Position numbers and translations under genes: made by a program. Positions 11,441 through 26,650 of a stretch of DNA of 34,106 bases are shown one piece after another. The notes beneath the pieces were generated by a model. It saw only the letters and a program-made list of their open reading frames with translations. It made no database searches and was not told the origin of the DNA. This stretch comes from Saccoglossus kowalevskii (taxonomy: Eukaryota; Hemichordata; Enteropneusta; Harrimaniidae). Position 1 is the stretch's first letter. Every line of letters begins with the position of its first letter. The stretch spans positions 1 to 34,106 of the forward strand of contig NW_003116344.1 in assembly GCF_000003605.2 (NCBI RefSeq), in the 5' to 3' direction.

Positions 11441-13675
11441 GTAAGGTCATTAATCTTGATCCAGTGGGACTTGCTGAAATGTAACATGAGACGTGTAGTT
11501 TTCAACAATTCACACACACAACAACATTATATATAGTCATTAATCTTGATTCAGTGGGACTCACTGAAATGTAACATGAGACGTGTAGTTTTCAACAATT
11601 CACACACACAACAACATTATATATAGTCATTAATCTTGATTCAGTGGGACTTGCTGAAATGTAACATGAGACGTGTAGTTTTCAACAATTCACACACACA
11701 ACAACATTATATATAGTCATTAATCTTGATTCAGTGGCACTCACTGAAATGTAACATGAGACGTGTAGTTTTCAACAATTCACACACACAACATTATATA
11801 TAGACATTAATCTTGATTCAGTGGGACTTGCTGAAATGTAACATGAGACGTGTAGTTTTCAACAATTCACACACACAACAACATTATATAGTCATTAATC
11901 TTGATTCAGTGGGACTTGCTGAAATGTAACATGAGACGTGTAGTTTTCAACAATTCACACACACAACAACATTATATATAGTCATTAATCTTGATTCAGT
12001 GGGACTTGCTGAAATGTAACATGAGACGTGTAGTTTTCAACAATTCACACACACAACATTATATATAGTCATTAATCTTGATTCAGTGGGACTCACTGAA
12101 ATGTAACATGAGACGTGTAGTTTTCAACAATTCACACACACAACAACATTATATATAGTCATTAATCTTGATTCAGTGGGACTTGCTGAAATGTAACATG
12201 AGACGTGTAATTTTCAACAATTCATACACACAACAACATTATATATAGTCATTAATCTTGATTCAGTGGGACTTGCTGAAATGTAACATGAGACGTGTAG
12301 TTTTCAACAATTCACACACACAACAACATTATATATAGTCATTAATCTTGATTCAGTGGGACTCACTGAAATGTAACATGAGACGTGTAGTTTTCAACAA
12401 TTCACACACACAACAACATTATATATAGTCATTAATCTTAATTCAGTGGGACTTGCTGAAATGTAACATGAGACGTGTAGTTTTTAACAATTCACACACA
12501 CAACAACATTATATATAGTCATTAATCTTGATTCAGTGGCACTCACTGAAATGTAACATGAGACGTGTAGTTTTCAACAATTTACACACACAACAACATT
12601 ATATATAGTCATTAATCTTGATTCAGTGGCACTCACTGAAATGTAACATGAGACGTGTAGTTTTCAACAATTCACACACACAACAACATTATATATAGTC
12701 ATTAATCTTGATTCAGTGGGACTCACTGAAATGTAACATGAGACGTGAAATTTTCAACAATTCACACACACAACATTATATATAGTCATTAATCTTGATT
12801 CAGTGGGACTCACTGAAATGTAACATGAGACGTGTAGTTTTCAACAATTCACACACACAACATTATATATAGTCATTAATCTTGATTCAGTGGGACTCAC
12901 TGAAATGTAACATGAGACGTGTAGTTTTCAACAATTCACACACACAACAACATTATATATAGTCATTAATCTTGATTCAGTGGGACTTGCTGAAATGTAA
13001 CATGAGACGTGTAGTTTTCAACAATTCACACACACAACAACATTATATATAGCCATTAATCTTGATTCAGTGGGACTTGCTGAAATGTAACATGAGACGA
13101 GTAGTTTTCAACAATTCACACACACAACAACATTATATATAGTCATTAATCTTGATTCAGTGGGACTTGCTGAAATGTAACATGAGACGTGTAGTTTTCA
13201 ACAATTCACACACACAACAACATTATATATAGTCATTAATCTTGATTCAGTGGCACTCACTGAAATGTAACATGAGACGTGTAGTTTTCAACAATTCACA
13301 CACACAACAACATTATATATAGTCATTAATCTTGATTCAGTGGGACTTGCTGAAATGTAACATGAGACGTGTAGTTTTCAACAATTCACACACACAACAA
13401 CATTATATATAGCCATTAATCTTGATTCAGTGGGACTCACTGAAATGTAACATGAGACGTGTAGTTTTCAACAATTCACACACACAACATTATATATAGT
13501 CATTAATCTTGATTCAGTGGGACTTGCTGAAATGTAACATGAGACGTGTAGTTTTCAACAATTCACACACACAACAACATTATATATAGTCATTAATCTT
13601 GATTCAGTGGGACTCACTGAAATGTAATATGAGATGTGTAGTTTTCAACAATTCACACACACAACAACATTATAT

Positions 13676-14565
13676 AGTCATTAATCTTGATTCAGTGGGA
13701 CTTGCTGAAATGTAACATGAGACGTGTAGTTTTCAACAATTCACACACACAACAACATTATATATAGTCATTAATCTTGATTCAGTGGGACTTGCTGAAA
13801 TGTAACATGAGACGTGTAGTTTTCAACAATTCACACACACAACATTATATATAGTCATTAATCTTGATTCAGTGGGACTCACTGAAATGTAACATGAGAC
13901 GTGTAGTTTTCAACAATTCACACACACAACAACATTATATATAGTCATTAATCTTGATTCAGTGGGACTTGCTGAAATGTAACATGAGACGTGTAATTTT
14001 CAACAATTCACACACACAACAACATTATATATAGTCATTAATCTTGATTCAGTGGGACTTGCTGAAATGTAACATGAGACGTGTAGTTTTCAACAATTCA
14101 CACACACAACAACATTATATAGTCATTAATCTTGATTCAGTGGGACTTGCTGAAATGTAACATGAGACGTGTAGTTTTCAACAATTCACACACACAACAA
14201 CATTATATATAGTCATTAATCTTGATTCAGTGGGACTTGCTGAAATGTAACATGAGACGTGTAGTTTTCAACAATTCACACACACAACATTATATATAGT
14301 CATTAATCTTGATTCAGTGGGACTCACTGAAATGTAACATGAGACGTGTAGTTTTCAACAATTCACACACACAACAACATTATATATAGTCATTAATCTT
14401 GATTCAGTGGGACTTGCTGAAATGTAACATGAGACGTGTAATTTTCAACAATTCACACACACAACAACATTATATATAGTCATTAATCTTGATTCAGTGG
14501 GACTTGCTGAAATGTAACATGAGACGTGTAGTTTTCAACAATTCACACACACAACAACATTATAT
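13676..14565 (+). repeat. 445-bp pentamer unit repeated exactly in tandem
   Basis: Five monomers (88, 90, 87, 90 and 90 bp by linker type, alleles T, T, C, T with gtaattttc, T) span 445 bp. The unit starts at agtcatt 13,676 and again at 14,121, and a third start at 14,566 has the agtcg form. I see no difference between the first two units. The same pentamer spans 991-1,435. The 16-monomer unit at the left end therefore contains this pentamer as its last part. Confidence 0.8.
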
Positions 14566-16360
14566 AGTCGTTAATCTTGATTCAGTGGGACTTGCTGAAA
14601 TGTAACATGAGACGTGTAGTTTTCAACAATTCACACACACAACAACATTATATATAGTCATTAATCTTGATTCAGTGGGACTTGCTGAAATGTAACATGA
14701 GACGTGTAATTTTCAACAATTCACACACACAACATTATATATAGTCATTAATCTTGATTCAGTGGGACTCACTGAAATGTAACATGAGACGTGTAGTTTT
14801 CAACAATTCACACACACAACAACATTATATATAGTCATTAATCTTGATTCAGTGGGACTTGCTGAAATGTAACATGAGACGTGTAATTTTCAACAATTCA
14901 CACACACAACATTATATATAGACATTAATCTTGATTCAGTGGGGACTTGCTGAAATGTAACATGAGACGTGTAGTTTTCAACAATTCACACACACAACAT
15001 TATATATAGACATTAATCTTGATTCAGTGGGACTCACTGAAATGTAACATGAGACGTGTAGTTTTCAACAATTCACACACAACAACATTATATATAGACA
15101 TTAATCTTGATTCAGTGGGACTTGCTGAAATGTAACATGAGACGTGTAGTTTTCAACAATTCACACACACAACAACATTATATATAGTCATTAATCTTGA
15201 TTCAGTGGCACTCACTGAAATGTAACATGAGACGTGTAGTTTTCAACAATTCACACACACAACAACATTATATATAGTCATTAATCTTGATTCAGTGGGA
15301 CTTGCTGAAATGTAACATGAGACGTGTAGTTTTCAACAATTCACACACACAACATTATATATAGACATTAATCTTGATTCAGTGGGACTCACTGAAATGT
15401 AACATGAGACGTGTAGTTTTCAACAATTCACACACAACAACATTATATATAGACATTAATCTTGATTCAGTGGGACTTGCTGAAATGTAACATGAGACGT
15501 GTAGTTTTCAACAATTCACACACACAACAACATTATATATAGTCATTAATCTTGATTCAGTGGCACTCACTGAAATGTAACATGAGACGTGTAGTTTTCA
15601 ACAATTCACACACACAACAACATTATATATAGTCATTAATCTTGATTCAGTGGGACTTGCTGAAATGTAACATGAGACGTGTAGTTTTCAACAATTCACA
15701 CACACAACAACATTATATATAGTCATTAATCTTGATTCAGTGGCACTCACTGAAATGTAACATGAGATGTGTAGTTTTCAACAATTCACACACACAACAA
15801 CATTATATATAGTCATTAATCTTGATTCAGTGGCACTCACTGAAATGTAACATGAGACGTGTAGTTTTCAACAATTCACACACACAACAACATTATATAT
15901 AGTCATTAATCTTGATTCAGTGGGACTTGCTGAAATGTAACATGAGACGTGTAGTTTTCAACAATTCACACACACAACAACATTATATAGTCGTTAATCT
16001 TGATTCAGTGGGACTTGCTGAAATGTAACATGAGACGTGTAGTTTTCAACAATTCACACACACAACAACATTATATATAGTCATTAATCTTGATTCAGTG
16101 GGACTTGCTGAAATGTAACATGAGACGTGTAATTTTCAACAATTCACACACACAACATTATATATAGTCATTAATCTTGATTCAGTGGGACTCACTGAAA
16201 TGTAACATGAGACGTGTAGTTTTCAACAATTCACACACACAACAACATTATATATAGTCATTAATCTTGATTCAGTGGGACTTGCTGAAATGTAACATGA
16301 GACGTGTAATTTTCAACAATTCACACACACAACAACATTATATATAGTCATTAATCTTGA

Positions 16361-16466
16361 TTTCATTGGGACTCACTGAAATGTAACATGAGACGTGTAG
16401 TTTTTCAACTATTCACACCCACAACAACATTATATAATAGTCATTAATCTTGATTCAGTGGGACTG
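16361..16466. other. Patch of private changes in the array
   Basis: About one monomer length contains at least six changes not seen in neighbours: tttcattggg (an extra t and g to t), gtttttcaact (an extra t and a to t), cacaccca, tataatag (an extra a) and gggactgctg (a lost t). Such density is far above the rest of the array. A low-quality consensus stretch or an assembly join is the likeliest cause; a truly decayed monomer is possible. Confidence 0.6.
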
Positions 16467-16479
16467 CTGAAATGTAACA

Positions 16480-17130
16480 TGAGACGTGTAGTTTTCAACA
16501 ATTCACACACACAACAACATTATATATAGTCATTAATCTTGATTCAGTGGCACTCACTGAAATGTAACATGAGACGTGTAGTTTTCAACAATTCACACAC
16601 ACAACAACATTATATATAGTCATTAATCTTGATTCAGTGGGACTCACTGAAATGTAACATGAGACGTGTAGTTTTCAACAATTCACACACACAACAACAT
16701 TATATATAGTCATTAATCTTGATTCAGTGGCACTCACTGAAATGTAACATGAGACGTGTAGTTTTCAACAATTCACACACACAACAACATTATATATAGT
16801 CATTAATCTTGATTCAGTGGGACTCACTGAAATGTAACATGAGACGTGTAGTTTTCAACAATTCACACACACAACAACATTATATATAGTCATTAATCTT
16901 GATTCAGTGGGACTTGCTGAAATGTAACATGAGACGTGTAGTTTTCAACAATTCACACACACAACAACATTATATATAGTCATTAATCTTGATTCAGTGG
17001 GACTCACTGAAATGTAACATGAGACGTGTAGTTTTCAACAATTCACACACACAACAACATTATATATAGTCATTAATCTTGATTCAGTGGCACTCACTGA
17101 AATGTAACATGAGACGTGTAGTTTTCAACA
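16480..17130 (+). repeat. Run of uniform 90-bp monomers with alternating K and C alleles
   Basis: Seven successive monomers have the full linker and keep exact 90-bp spacing. Their middle alleles are K, C, K, C, T, C, K at about 16,549, 16,639, 16,729, 16,819, 16,909, 16,999 and 17,089. The run begins right after the error-rich patch at 16,361-16,466, so the two may be parts of one junction. Confidence 0.65.
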
Positions 17131-18178
17131 ATTCACACACACAACATTATATATAGTCATTAATCTTGATTCAGTGGGACTTGCTGAAATGTAACATGAG
17201 ACGTGAAATTTTCAACAATTCACACACACAACATTATATATAGTCATTAATCTTGATTTAGTGGGACTCACTGAAATGTAACATGAGACGTGTAGTTTTC
17301 AACAATTCACACACACAACAACATTATATATAGTCATTAATCTTGATTCAGTGGGACTCACTGAAATGTAACATGAGACGTGTAGTTTTCAACAATTCAC
17401 ACACACAACATTATATATAGTCATTAATCTTGATTCAGTGGGACTCACTGAAATGTAACATGAGATGTGTAGTTTTCAACAATTCACACACACAACAACA
17501 TTATATAAGGTCATTAATCTTGATTCAGTGGGACTTGCTGAAATGTAACATGAGACGTGTAGTTTTCAACAATTGACACACACAACAACATTATATACAG
17601 TCATTAATCTTGATTCAGTGGGACTTGCTGAAATGTAACATGAGACGTGTAGTTTTCAACAATTCACACACACAACAACATTATATATAGTCATTAATCT
17701 TGATTCAGTGGGACTTGCTGAAATGTAACATGAGACGTGTAGTTTTCAACAATTCACACACACAACAACATTATATATAGTCATTAATCTTGATTCAGTG
17801 GCACTCACTGAAATGTAACATGAGACGTGTAGTTTTCAACAATTCACACACACAACATTATATATAGTCATTAATCTTGATTCAGTGGCACTCACTGAAA
17901 TGTAACATGAGACGTGTAGTTTTCAACAATTCACACACACAACAACATTATATATAGTCATTAATCTTGATTCAGTGGGACTTGCTGAAATGTAACATGA
18001 GACGTGTAGTTTTCAACAATTCACACACACAACATTATATATAGACATTAATCTTGATTCAGTGGGACTTGCTGAAATGTAACATGAGACGTGTAGTTTT
18101 CAACAATTCACACACAACAACATTATATATAGACATTAATCTTGATTCAGTGGGACTCACTGAAATGTAACATGAGAC

Positions 18179-19209
18179 GTGTAGTTTTCAACAATTCACA
18201 CACACAACAACATTATATATAGTCATTAATCTTGATTCAGTGGCACTCACTGAAATGTAACATGAGACGTGTAGTTTTCAACAATTCACACACACAACAA
18301 CATTATATATAGTCATTAATCTTGATTCAGTGGGACTTGCTGAAATGTAACATGAGACGTGTAGTTTTCAACAATTCACACACACAACAACATTATATAT
18401 AGTCATTAATCTTGATTCAGTGGGACTTGCTGAAATGTAACATGAGACGTGTAGTTTTCAACAATTCACACACACAACAACATTATATACATGTATAGTC
18501 ATTAATCTTGATTCAGTGGGACTTGCTGAAATGTAACATGAGACGTGTAGTTTTCAACAATTCACACACACAACAACATTATATATAGTCATTAATCTTG
18601 ATTCAGTGGGACTTGCTGAAATGTAACATGAGACGTGTAGTTTTCAACAATTCACACACAACACAACATTATATACATGTATAGTCATTAATCTTGATTC
18701 AGTGGGACTTGCTGAAATGTAACATGAGACGTGTAGTTTTCAACAATTCACACACACAACAACATTATATATAGTCAATAATCTTGATTCAGTGGGACTC
18801 ACTGAAATGTAACATGAGACGTGTAGTTTTCAACAATTCACACACACAACAACATTATATATAGTCATTAATCTTGATTCAGTGGGACTTGCTGAAATGT
18901 AACATGAGACGTGTAATTTTCAACAATTCACACACACAACATTATATATAGTCATTAATCTTGATTCAGTGGGACTTGCTAAAATGTAACATGAGACGTG
19001 AAATTTTCAACAATTCACACACACAACATTATATATAGTCATTAATCTTGATTCAGTGGGACTCACTGAAATGTAACATGAGACGTGTAGTTTTCAACAA
19101 TTCACACACACAACATTATATATAGTCATTAATCTTGATTCAGTGGGACTCACTGAAATGTAACATGAGACGTGTAGTTTTCAACAATTCACACACACAA
19201 CAACATTAT
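18179..19209 (+). repeat. Higher-order block with 96-bp palindrome monomers, copy 1
   Basis: This segment matches 29,178-30,208 at offset 10,999. The only mismatch seen is gggacttg here against gggacgtg at 29,708. The order is K, T, T, a 96-bp linker, T, T, a second 96-bp linker, T, a C monomer with tcaataatc, T with gtaattttc, a ctaaaatg/gaaattttc monomer, C, C. The copies part at 19,210, where gtaagg starts here but ataagg is at 30,209. Confidence 0.85.
18486..18497. other. 12-bp palindrome in 96-bp linker variant (first of nine)
   Basis: TATACATGTATA is a perfect palindrome created by a six-base gain in the TA run, making a 96-bp monomer. Other copies are at 18,672, 22,146, 24,205, 26,713, 29,485, 29,671, 31,904 and 32,624. 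In five of the nine (18,672, 22,146, 29,671, 31,904, 32,624) the preceding CA tract is also rearranged to cacacaacacaac. None occurs before 18.4 kb. Confidence 0.85.
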
Positions 19210-20572
19210 GTAAGGTCATTAATCTTGATCCAGTGGGACTTGCTGAAATGTAACATGAGACGTGTAGTTTTCAACAATTCACACACACAACAACATTATA
19301 TATAGTCATTAATCTTGATTCAGTGGGACTCACTGAAATGTAACATGAGACGTGTAGTTTTCAACAATTCACACACACAACAACATTATATATAGTCATT
19401 AATCTTAATTCAGTGGGACTTGCTGAAATGTAACATGAGACGTGTAGTTTTTAACAATTCACACACACAACAACATTATATATAGTCATTAATCTTGATT
19501 CAGTGGCACTCACTGAAATGTAACATGAGACGTGTAGTTTTCAACAATTTACACACACAACAACATTATATATAGTCATTAATCTTGATTCAGTGGCACT
19601 CACTGAAATGTAACATGAGACGTGTAGTTTTCAACAATTCACACACACAACATTATATATAGTCATTAATCTTGATTCAGTGGGACTTGCTGAAATGTAA
19701 CATGAGACGTGAAATTTTCAACAATTCACACACACAACATTATATATAGTCATTAATCTTGATTCAGTGGGACTCACTGAAATGTAACATGAGACGTGTA
19801 GTTTTCAACAATTCACACACACAACAACATTATATATAGTCATTAATCTTGATTCAGTGGGACTTGCTGAAATGTAACATGAGACGTGTAATTTTTAACA
19901 ATTCACAAACACAACATTATATATAGACATTAATCTTGATTCAGTGGGACTTGCTGAAATGTAACATGAGACGTGAAATTTTCAACAATTCACACACACA
20001 ACGTTATATATAGTCATTAATCTTGATTCAGTGGGACTCACTGAAATGTAACATGAGACGTGTAGTTTTCAACAATTCACACACACAACATTATATATAG
20101 TCATTAATCTTGATTCAGTGGGACTCACTGAAATGTAACATGAGACGTGTAGTTTTCAACAATTCACACACACAACAACATTATATAAGGTCATTAATCT
20201 TGATTCAGTGGGACTTGCTGAAATGTAACATGAGACGTGTAGTTTTCAACAATTCACACACACAACAACATTATATATAGTCATTAATCTTGATTCAGTG
20301 GGACTCACTGAAATGTAACATGAGACGTGTAATTTTCAACAATTCACACACACAACAACATTATATATAGTCATTAATCTTAATTCAGTGGGACTTGCTG
20401 AAATGTAACATGAGACGTGTAGTTTTTAACAATTCACACACACAACAACATTATATATAGTCATTAATCTTGATTCAGTGGCACTCACTGAAATGTAACA
20501 TGAGACGTGTAGTTTTCAACAATTCACACACACAACAACATTATATATAGTCATTAATCTTGATTCAGTGGC

Positions 20573-21520
20573 ACTCACTGAAATGTAACATGAGACGTGT
20601 AGTTTTCAACAATTCACACACACAACAACATTATATATAGTCATTAATCTTGATTCAGTGGGACTTGCTGAAATGTAACATGAGACGTGTAATTTTCAAC
20701 AATTCACACACACAACAACATTATATATAGTCATTAATCTTGATTCAGTGGGACTTGCTGAAATGTAACATGAGACGTGTAGTTTTCAACAATTCACACA
20801 CACAACAACATTATATAGTCGTTAATCTTGATTCAGTGGGACTTGCTGAAATGTAACATGAGACGTGTAGTTTTCAACAATTCACACACACAACAACATT
20901 ATATATAGTCATTAATCTTGATTCAGTGGGACTTGCTGAAATGTAACATGAGACGTGTAATTTTCAACAATTCACACACACAACATTATATATAGTCATT
21001 AATCTTGATTCAGTGGGACTCACTGAAATGTAACATGAGACGTGTAGTTTTCAACAATTCACACACACAACAACATTATATATAGTCATTAATCTTTATT
21101 CAGTGGGACTTGCTGAAATGTAACATGAGACGTGTAGTATTCAACAATTCACACACACAACAACATTATATATAGTCATTAATCTTGATTCAGTGGGACT
21201 TGCTGAAATGTAACATGAGACGTGTAATTTTCAACAATTCACACACACAACATTATATATAGACATTAATCTTGATTCAGTGGGACTTGCTGAAATGTAA
21301 CATGAGACGTGTAGTTTTCAACAATTCACACACACAACATTATATATAGTCATTAATCTTGATTCAGTGGGACTCACTGAAATGTAACATGAGACGTGTA
21401 GTTTTCAACAATTCACACACACAACATTATATATAGTCATTAATCTTGATTCAGTGGGACTCACTGAAATGTAACATGAGACGTGTAGTTTTCAACAATT
21501 CACACACACAACAACATTAT
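20573..21520 (+). repeat. Higher-order block, copy 2 of the 948-bp pair
   Basis: This is the partner of 10,493-11,440 at +10,080, with one substitution seen, at about 21,097. It ends where the next monomers switch to an order like that of 538-930 near the left end (short 88-bp monomer, three T monomers, one K monomer, then a gacatt monomer). That switch is a clear mosaic junction. Confidence 0.85.
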
Positions 21521-23489
21521 ATAGTCATTAATCTTGATTCAGTGGGACTTGCTGAAATGTAACATGAGACGTGTAGTTTTCAACAATTCACACACACAAC
21601 AACATTATATATAGTCATTAATCTTGATTCAGTGGGACTTGCTGAAATGTAACATGAGACGTGTAGTTTTCAACAATTCACACACACAACAACATTATAT
21701 ATAGTCATTAATCTTGATTCAGTGGGACTTGCTGAAATGTAACATGAGACGTGTAGTTTTCAACAATTCACACACACAACAACATTATATATAGTCATTA
21801 ATCTTGATTCAGTGGCACTCACTGAAATGTAACATGAGACGTGTAGTTTTCAACAATTCACACACACAACATTATATATAGACATTAATCTTGATTCAGT
21901 GGGACTTGCTGAAATGTAACATGAAGACGTGTAGTTTTCAACAATTCACACACACAACAACATTATATATAGTCAATAATCTTGATTCAGTGGGACTCAC
22001 TGAAATGTAACATGAGACGTGTAGTTTTCAACAATTCACACACACAACAACATTATATATAGTCAATAATCTTGATTCAGTGGGACTCACTGAAATGTAA
22101 CATGAGACGTGTAGTTTTCAACAATTCACACACAACACAACATTATATACATGTATAGTCATTAATCTTGATTCAGTGGGACTTGCTGAAATGTAACATG
22201 AGACGTGTAGTTTTCAACAATTCACACACACAACAACATTATATATAGTCAATAATCTTGATTCAGTGGGACTCACTGAAATGTAACATGAGACGTGTAG
22301 TTTTCAACAATTCACACACACAACAACATTATATATAGTCATTAATCTTGATTCAGTGGGACTTGCTGAAATGTAACATGAGACGTGTAATTTTCAACAA
22401 TTCACACACACAACATTATATATAGTCATTAATCTTGATTCAGTGGGACTTGCTAAAATGTAACATGAGACGTGAAATTTTCAACAATTCACACACACAA
22501 CATTATATATAGTCATTAATCTTGATTCAGTGGGACTCACTGAAATGTAACATGAGACGTGTAGTTTTCAACAATTCACACACACAACATTATATATAGT
22601 CATTAATCTTGATTCAGTGGGACTCACTGAAATGTAACATGAGACGTGTAGTTTTCAACAATTCACACACACAACAACATTATATAAGGTCATTAATCTT
22701 GATTCAGTGGGACTGCTGAAATGTAACATGAGACGTGTAGTTTTTAACAATTCACACACACAACAACATTATATATAGTCATTAATCTTGATTCAGTGGC
22801 ACTCACTGAAATGTAACATGAGACGTGTAGTTTTCAACAATTTACACACACAACAACATTATATATAGTCATTAATCTTGATTCAGTGGCACTCACTGAA
22901 ATGTAACATGAGACGTGTAGTTTTCAACAATTCACACACACAACATTATATATAGTCATTAATCTTGATTCAGTGGGACTTGCTGAAATGTAACATGAGA
23001 CGTGAAATTTTCAACAATTCACACACACAACATTATATATAGTCATTAATCTTGATTCAGTGGGACTCACTGAAATGTAACATGAGACGTGTAGTTTTCA
23101 ACAATTCACACACACAACATTATATATAGTCATTAATCTTGATTCAGTGGGACTCACTGAAATGTAACATGAGACGTGTAGTTTTCAACAATTCACACAC
23201 ACAACAACATTATATATAGTCATTAATCTTGATTCAGTGGGACTTGCTGAAATGTAACATGAGACGTGTAGTTTTCAACAATTCACACACACAACAACAT
23301 TATATATAGCCATTAATCTTGATTCAGTGGGACTTGCTGAAATGTAACATGAGACGAGTAGTTTTCAACAATTCACACACACAACAACATTATATATAGT
23401 CATTAATCTTGATTCAGTGGGACTTGCTGAAATGTAACATGAGACGTGTAGTTTTCAACAATTCACACACACAACAACATTATATATAG

Positions 23490-24110
23490 TCATTAATCTT
23501 GATTCAGTGGCACTCACTGAAAATGTAATATGAGACGTGTAGTTTTCAACAATTCACACACACAACAACATTATATATAGTCATTAATCTTGATTCAGTG
23601 GCACTCACTGAAATGTAACATGAGACGTGTAATTTTCAACAATCCACACACACAACAACATTATATATAGTCATTAATCTTGATTCAGTGGGACTTGCTG
23701 AAATGTAACATGAGACGTGTAGTTTTCAACAATTCACACACACAACAACATTATATATAGTCATTAATCTTGATTCAGTGGCACTCACTGAAATGTAACA
23801 TGAGACGTGTAGTTTTTCAACAATCCACACACACAACAACATTATATATAGTCATTAATCTTGATTCAGTGGGACTTGCTGAAATGTAACATGAGACGTG
23901 TAGTTTTCAACAATTCACACACACAACAACATTATATATAGTCATTAATCTTGATTCAGTGGCACTCACTGAAATGTAACATGAGACGTGTAGTTTTCAA
24001 CAATCCACACACACAACAACATTATATATAGTCATTAATCTTGATTCAGTGGGACTTGCTGAAATGTAACATGAGACGTGTAGTTTTCAACAATTCACAC
24101 ACACAACAAC
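23490..24110 (+). repeat. K-T dimer repeated about three times (180 bp)
   Basis: K and T monomers alternate here, and each K copy is followed by caatccacac in place of caattcacac (about 23,640, 23,822 and 24,002). The spacing is 181 then 180 bp, the extra base being a sixth-position t in gtttttc near 23,815. This is a small local dimeric higher-order repeat not seen elsewhere in the window. Confidence 0.7.
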
Positions 24111-25983
24111 ATTATATATAGTCATTAATCTTGATTCAGTGGGACTTGCTGAAATGTAACATGAGACGTGTAGTTTTCAACAATTCACACACACAACAAC
24201 ATTATATACATGTATAGTCATTAATCTTGATTCAGTGGGACTCACTGAAATGTAACATGAGACGTGTAGTTTTCAACAATTCACACACACAACAACATTA
24301 TATATAGTCATTAATCTTGATTCAGTGGGACTCACTGAAATGTAACATGAGACGTGTAGTTTTCAACAATTCACACACACAACAACATTATATATAGTCA
24401 TTAATCTTGATTCAGTGGCACTCACTGAAATGTAACATGAGACGTGTAGTTTTCAACAATTCACACACACAACAACATTATATATAGTCATTAATCTTGA
24501 TTCAGTGGGACTCACTGAAATGTAACATGAGACGTGTAGTTTTCAACAATTCACACACACAACAACATTATATATAGTCATTAATCTTGATTCAGTGGGA
24601 CTTGCTGAAATGTAACATGAGACGTGTAGTTTTCAACAATTCACACACACAACAACATTATATATAGTCATTAATCTTGATTCAGTGGGACTTGCTGAAA
24701 TGTAACATGAGACGTGTAGTTTTCAACAATTCACACACACAACAACATTATATATAGTCATTAATCTTGATTCAGTGGGACTCACTGAAATGTAACATGA
24801 GACGTGTAGTTTTCAACAATTCACACACACAACATTATATATAGTCATTAATCTTGATTCAGTGGGACTCACTGAAATGTAACATGAGACGTGTAGTTTT
24901 CAACAATTCACACACACAACAACATTATGTAAGGTCATTAATCTTGATCCAGTGGGACTTGCTGAAATGTAACATGAGACGTGTAGTTTTCAACAATTCA
25001 CACACACAACAACATTATATATAGTCATTAATCTTGATTCAGTGGGACTCACTGAAATGTAACATGAGACGTGTAGTTTTCAACAATTCACACACACAAC
25101 AACATTATATATAGTCATTAATCTTAATTCAGTGGGACTTGCTGAAATGTAACATGAGACGTGTAGTTTTTAACAATTCACACACACAACAACATTATAT
25201 ATAGTCATTAATCTTGATTCAGTGGCACTCACTGAAATGTAACATGAGACGTGTAGTTTTCAACAATTTACACACACAACAACATTATATATAGTCATTA
25301 ATCTTGATTCAGTGGCACTCACTGAAATGTAACATGAGACGTGTAGTTTTCAACAATTCACACACACAACATTATATATAGTCATTAATCTTGATTCAGT
25401 GGGACTTGCTGAAATGTAACATGAGACGTGAAATTTTCAACAATTCACACACACAACATTATATATAGTCATTAATCTTGATTCAGTGGGACTTGCTGAA
25501 ATGTAACATGAGACGTGTAGTTTTCAACAATTCACACACACAACAACATTATATATAGTCATTAATCTTGATTCAGTGGGACTTGCTGAAATGTAACATG
25601 AGACGTGTAATTTTTAACAATTCACACACACAACATTATATATAGACATTAATCTTGATTCAGTGGGACTTGCTGAAATGTAACATGAGACGTGAAATTT
25701 TCAACAATTCACACACACAACGTTATATATAGTCATTAATCTTAATTCAGTGGGACTTGCTGAAATGTAACATGAGACGTGTAGTTTTTAACAATTCACA
25801 CACACAACAACATTATATATAGTCATTAATCTTGATTCAGTGGCACTCACTGAAATGTAACATGAGACGTGTAGTTTTCAACAATTCACACACACAACAA
25901 CATTATATATAGTCATTAATCTTGATTCAGTGGCACTCACTGAAATGTAACATGAGACGTGTAGTTTTCAACAATTCACACAC

Positions 25984-26650
25984 ACAACATTATATATAGT
26001 CATTAATCTTGATTCAGTGGGACTCACTGAAATGTAACATGAGACGTGTAGTTTTCAACAATTCACACACACAACAACATTATATATAGTCATTAATCTT
26101 GATTCAGTGGGACTTACTGAAATGTAACATGAGACGTGTAGTTTTCAACAATTCACACACACAACAACATTATATATAGTCATTAATCTTGAGTCAGTGG
26201 CACTCACTGAAATGAAACATGAGACGTGTAGTTTTCAACAATTCACACACACAACAACATTATATATAGTCATTAATCTTGATTCAGTGGCACTCACTGA
26301 AATGTAACATGAGACGTGTAGTTTTCAACAATTCACACACACAACAACATTATATATAGTCATTAATCTTGATTCAGTGGCACTCACTGAAATGTAACAT
26401 GAGACGTGTAGTTTTCAACAATTCACACACACAACAACATTATATATAGTCATTAATCTTGATTCAGTGGGACTTGCTGAAATGTAACATGAGACGTGTA
26501 GTTTTCAACAATTCACACACACAACAACATTATATATAGTCATTAATCTTGATTCAGTGGGACTTGCTGAAATGTAACATGAGACGTGTAGTTTTCAACA
26601 ATTCACACACACAACAACATTATATATAGTCATTAATCTTGATTCAGTGG
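25984..26650 (+). repeat. Block with gacttactg and gagtcagtgg markers, copy 1
   Basis: This block matches 28,486-29,152 at offset 2,502. Both copies carry gacttactg (26,112 and 28,614) and the double variant gagtcag with gaaatgaaacatg (26,191 and 28,693). Four further monomers follow in the same order. They part at a T monomer here against a K monomer there. Confidence 0.8.

Noticed and set aside
18480-18500. Insertion of a small mobile element at the 96-bp linkers
   Set aside because: The gain is only six bases, has no target duplication and fits an expansion within the TA run.
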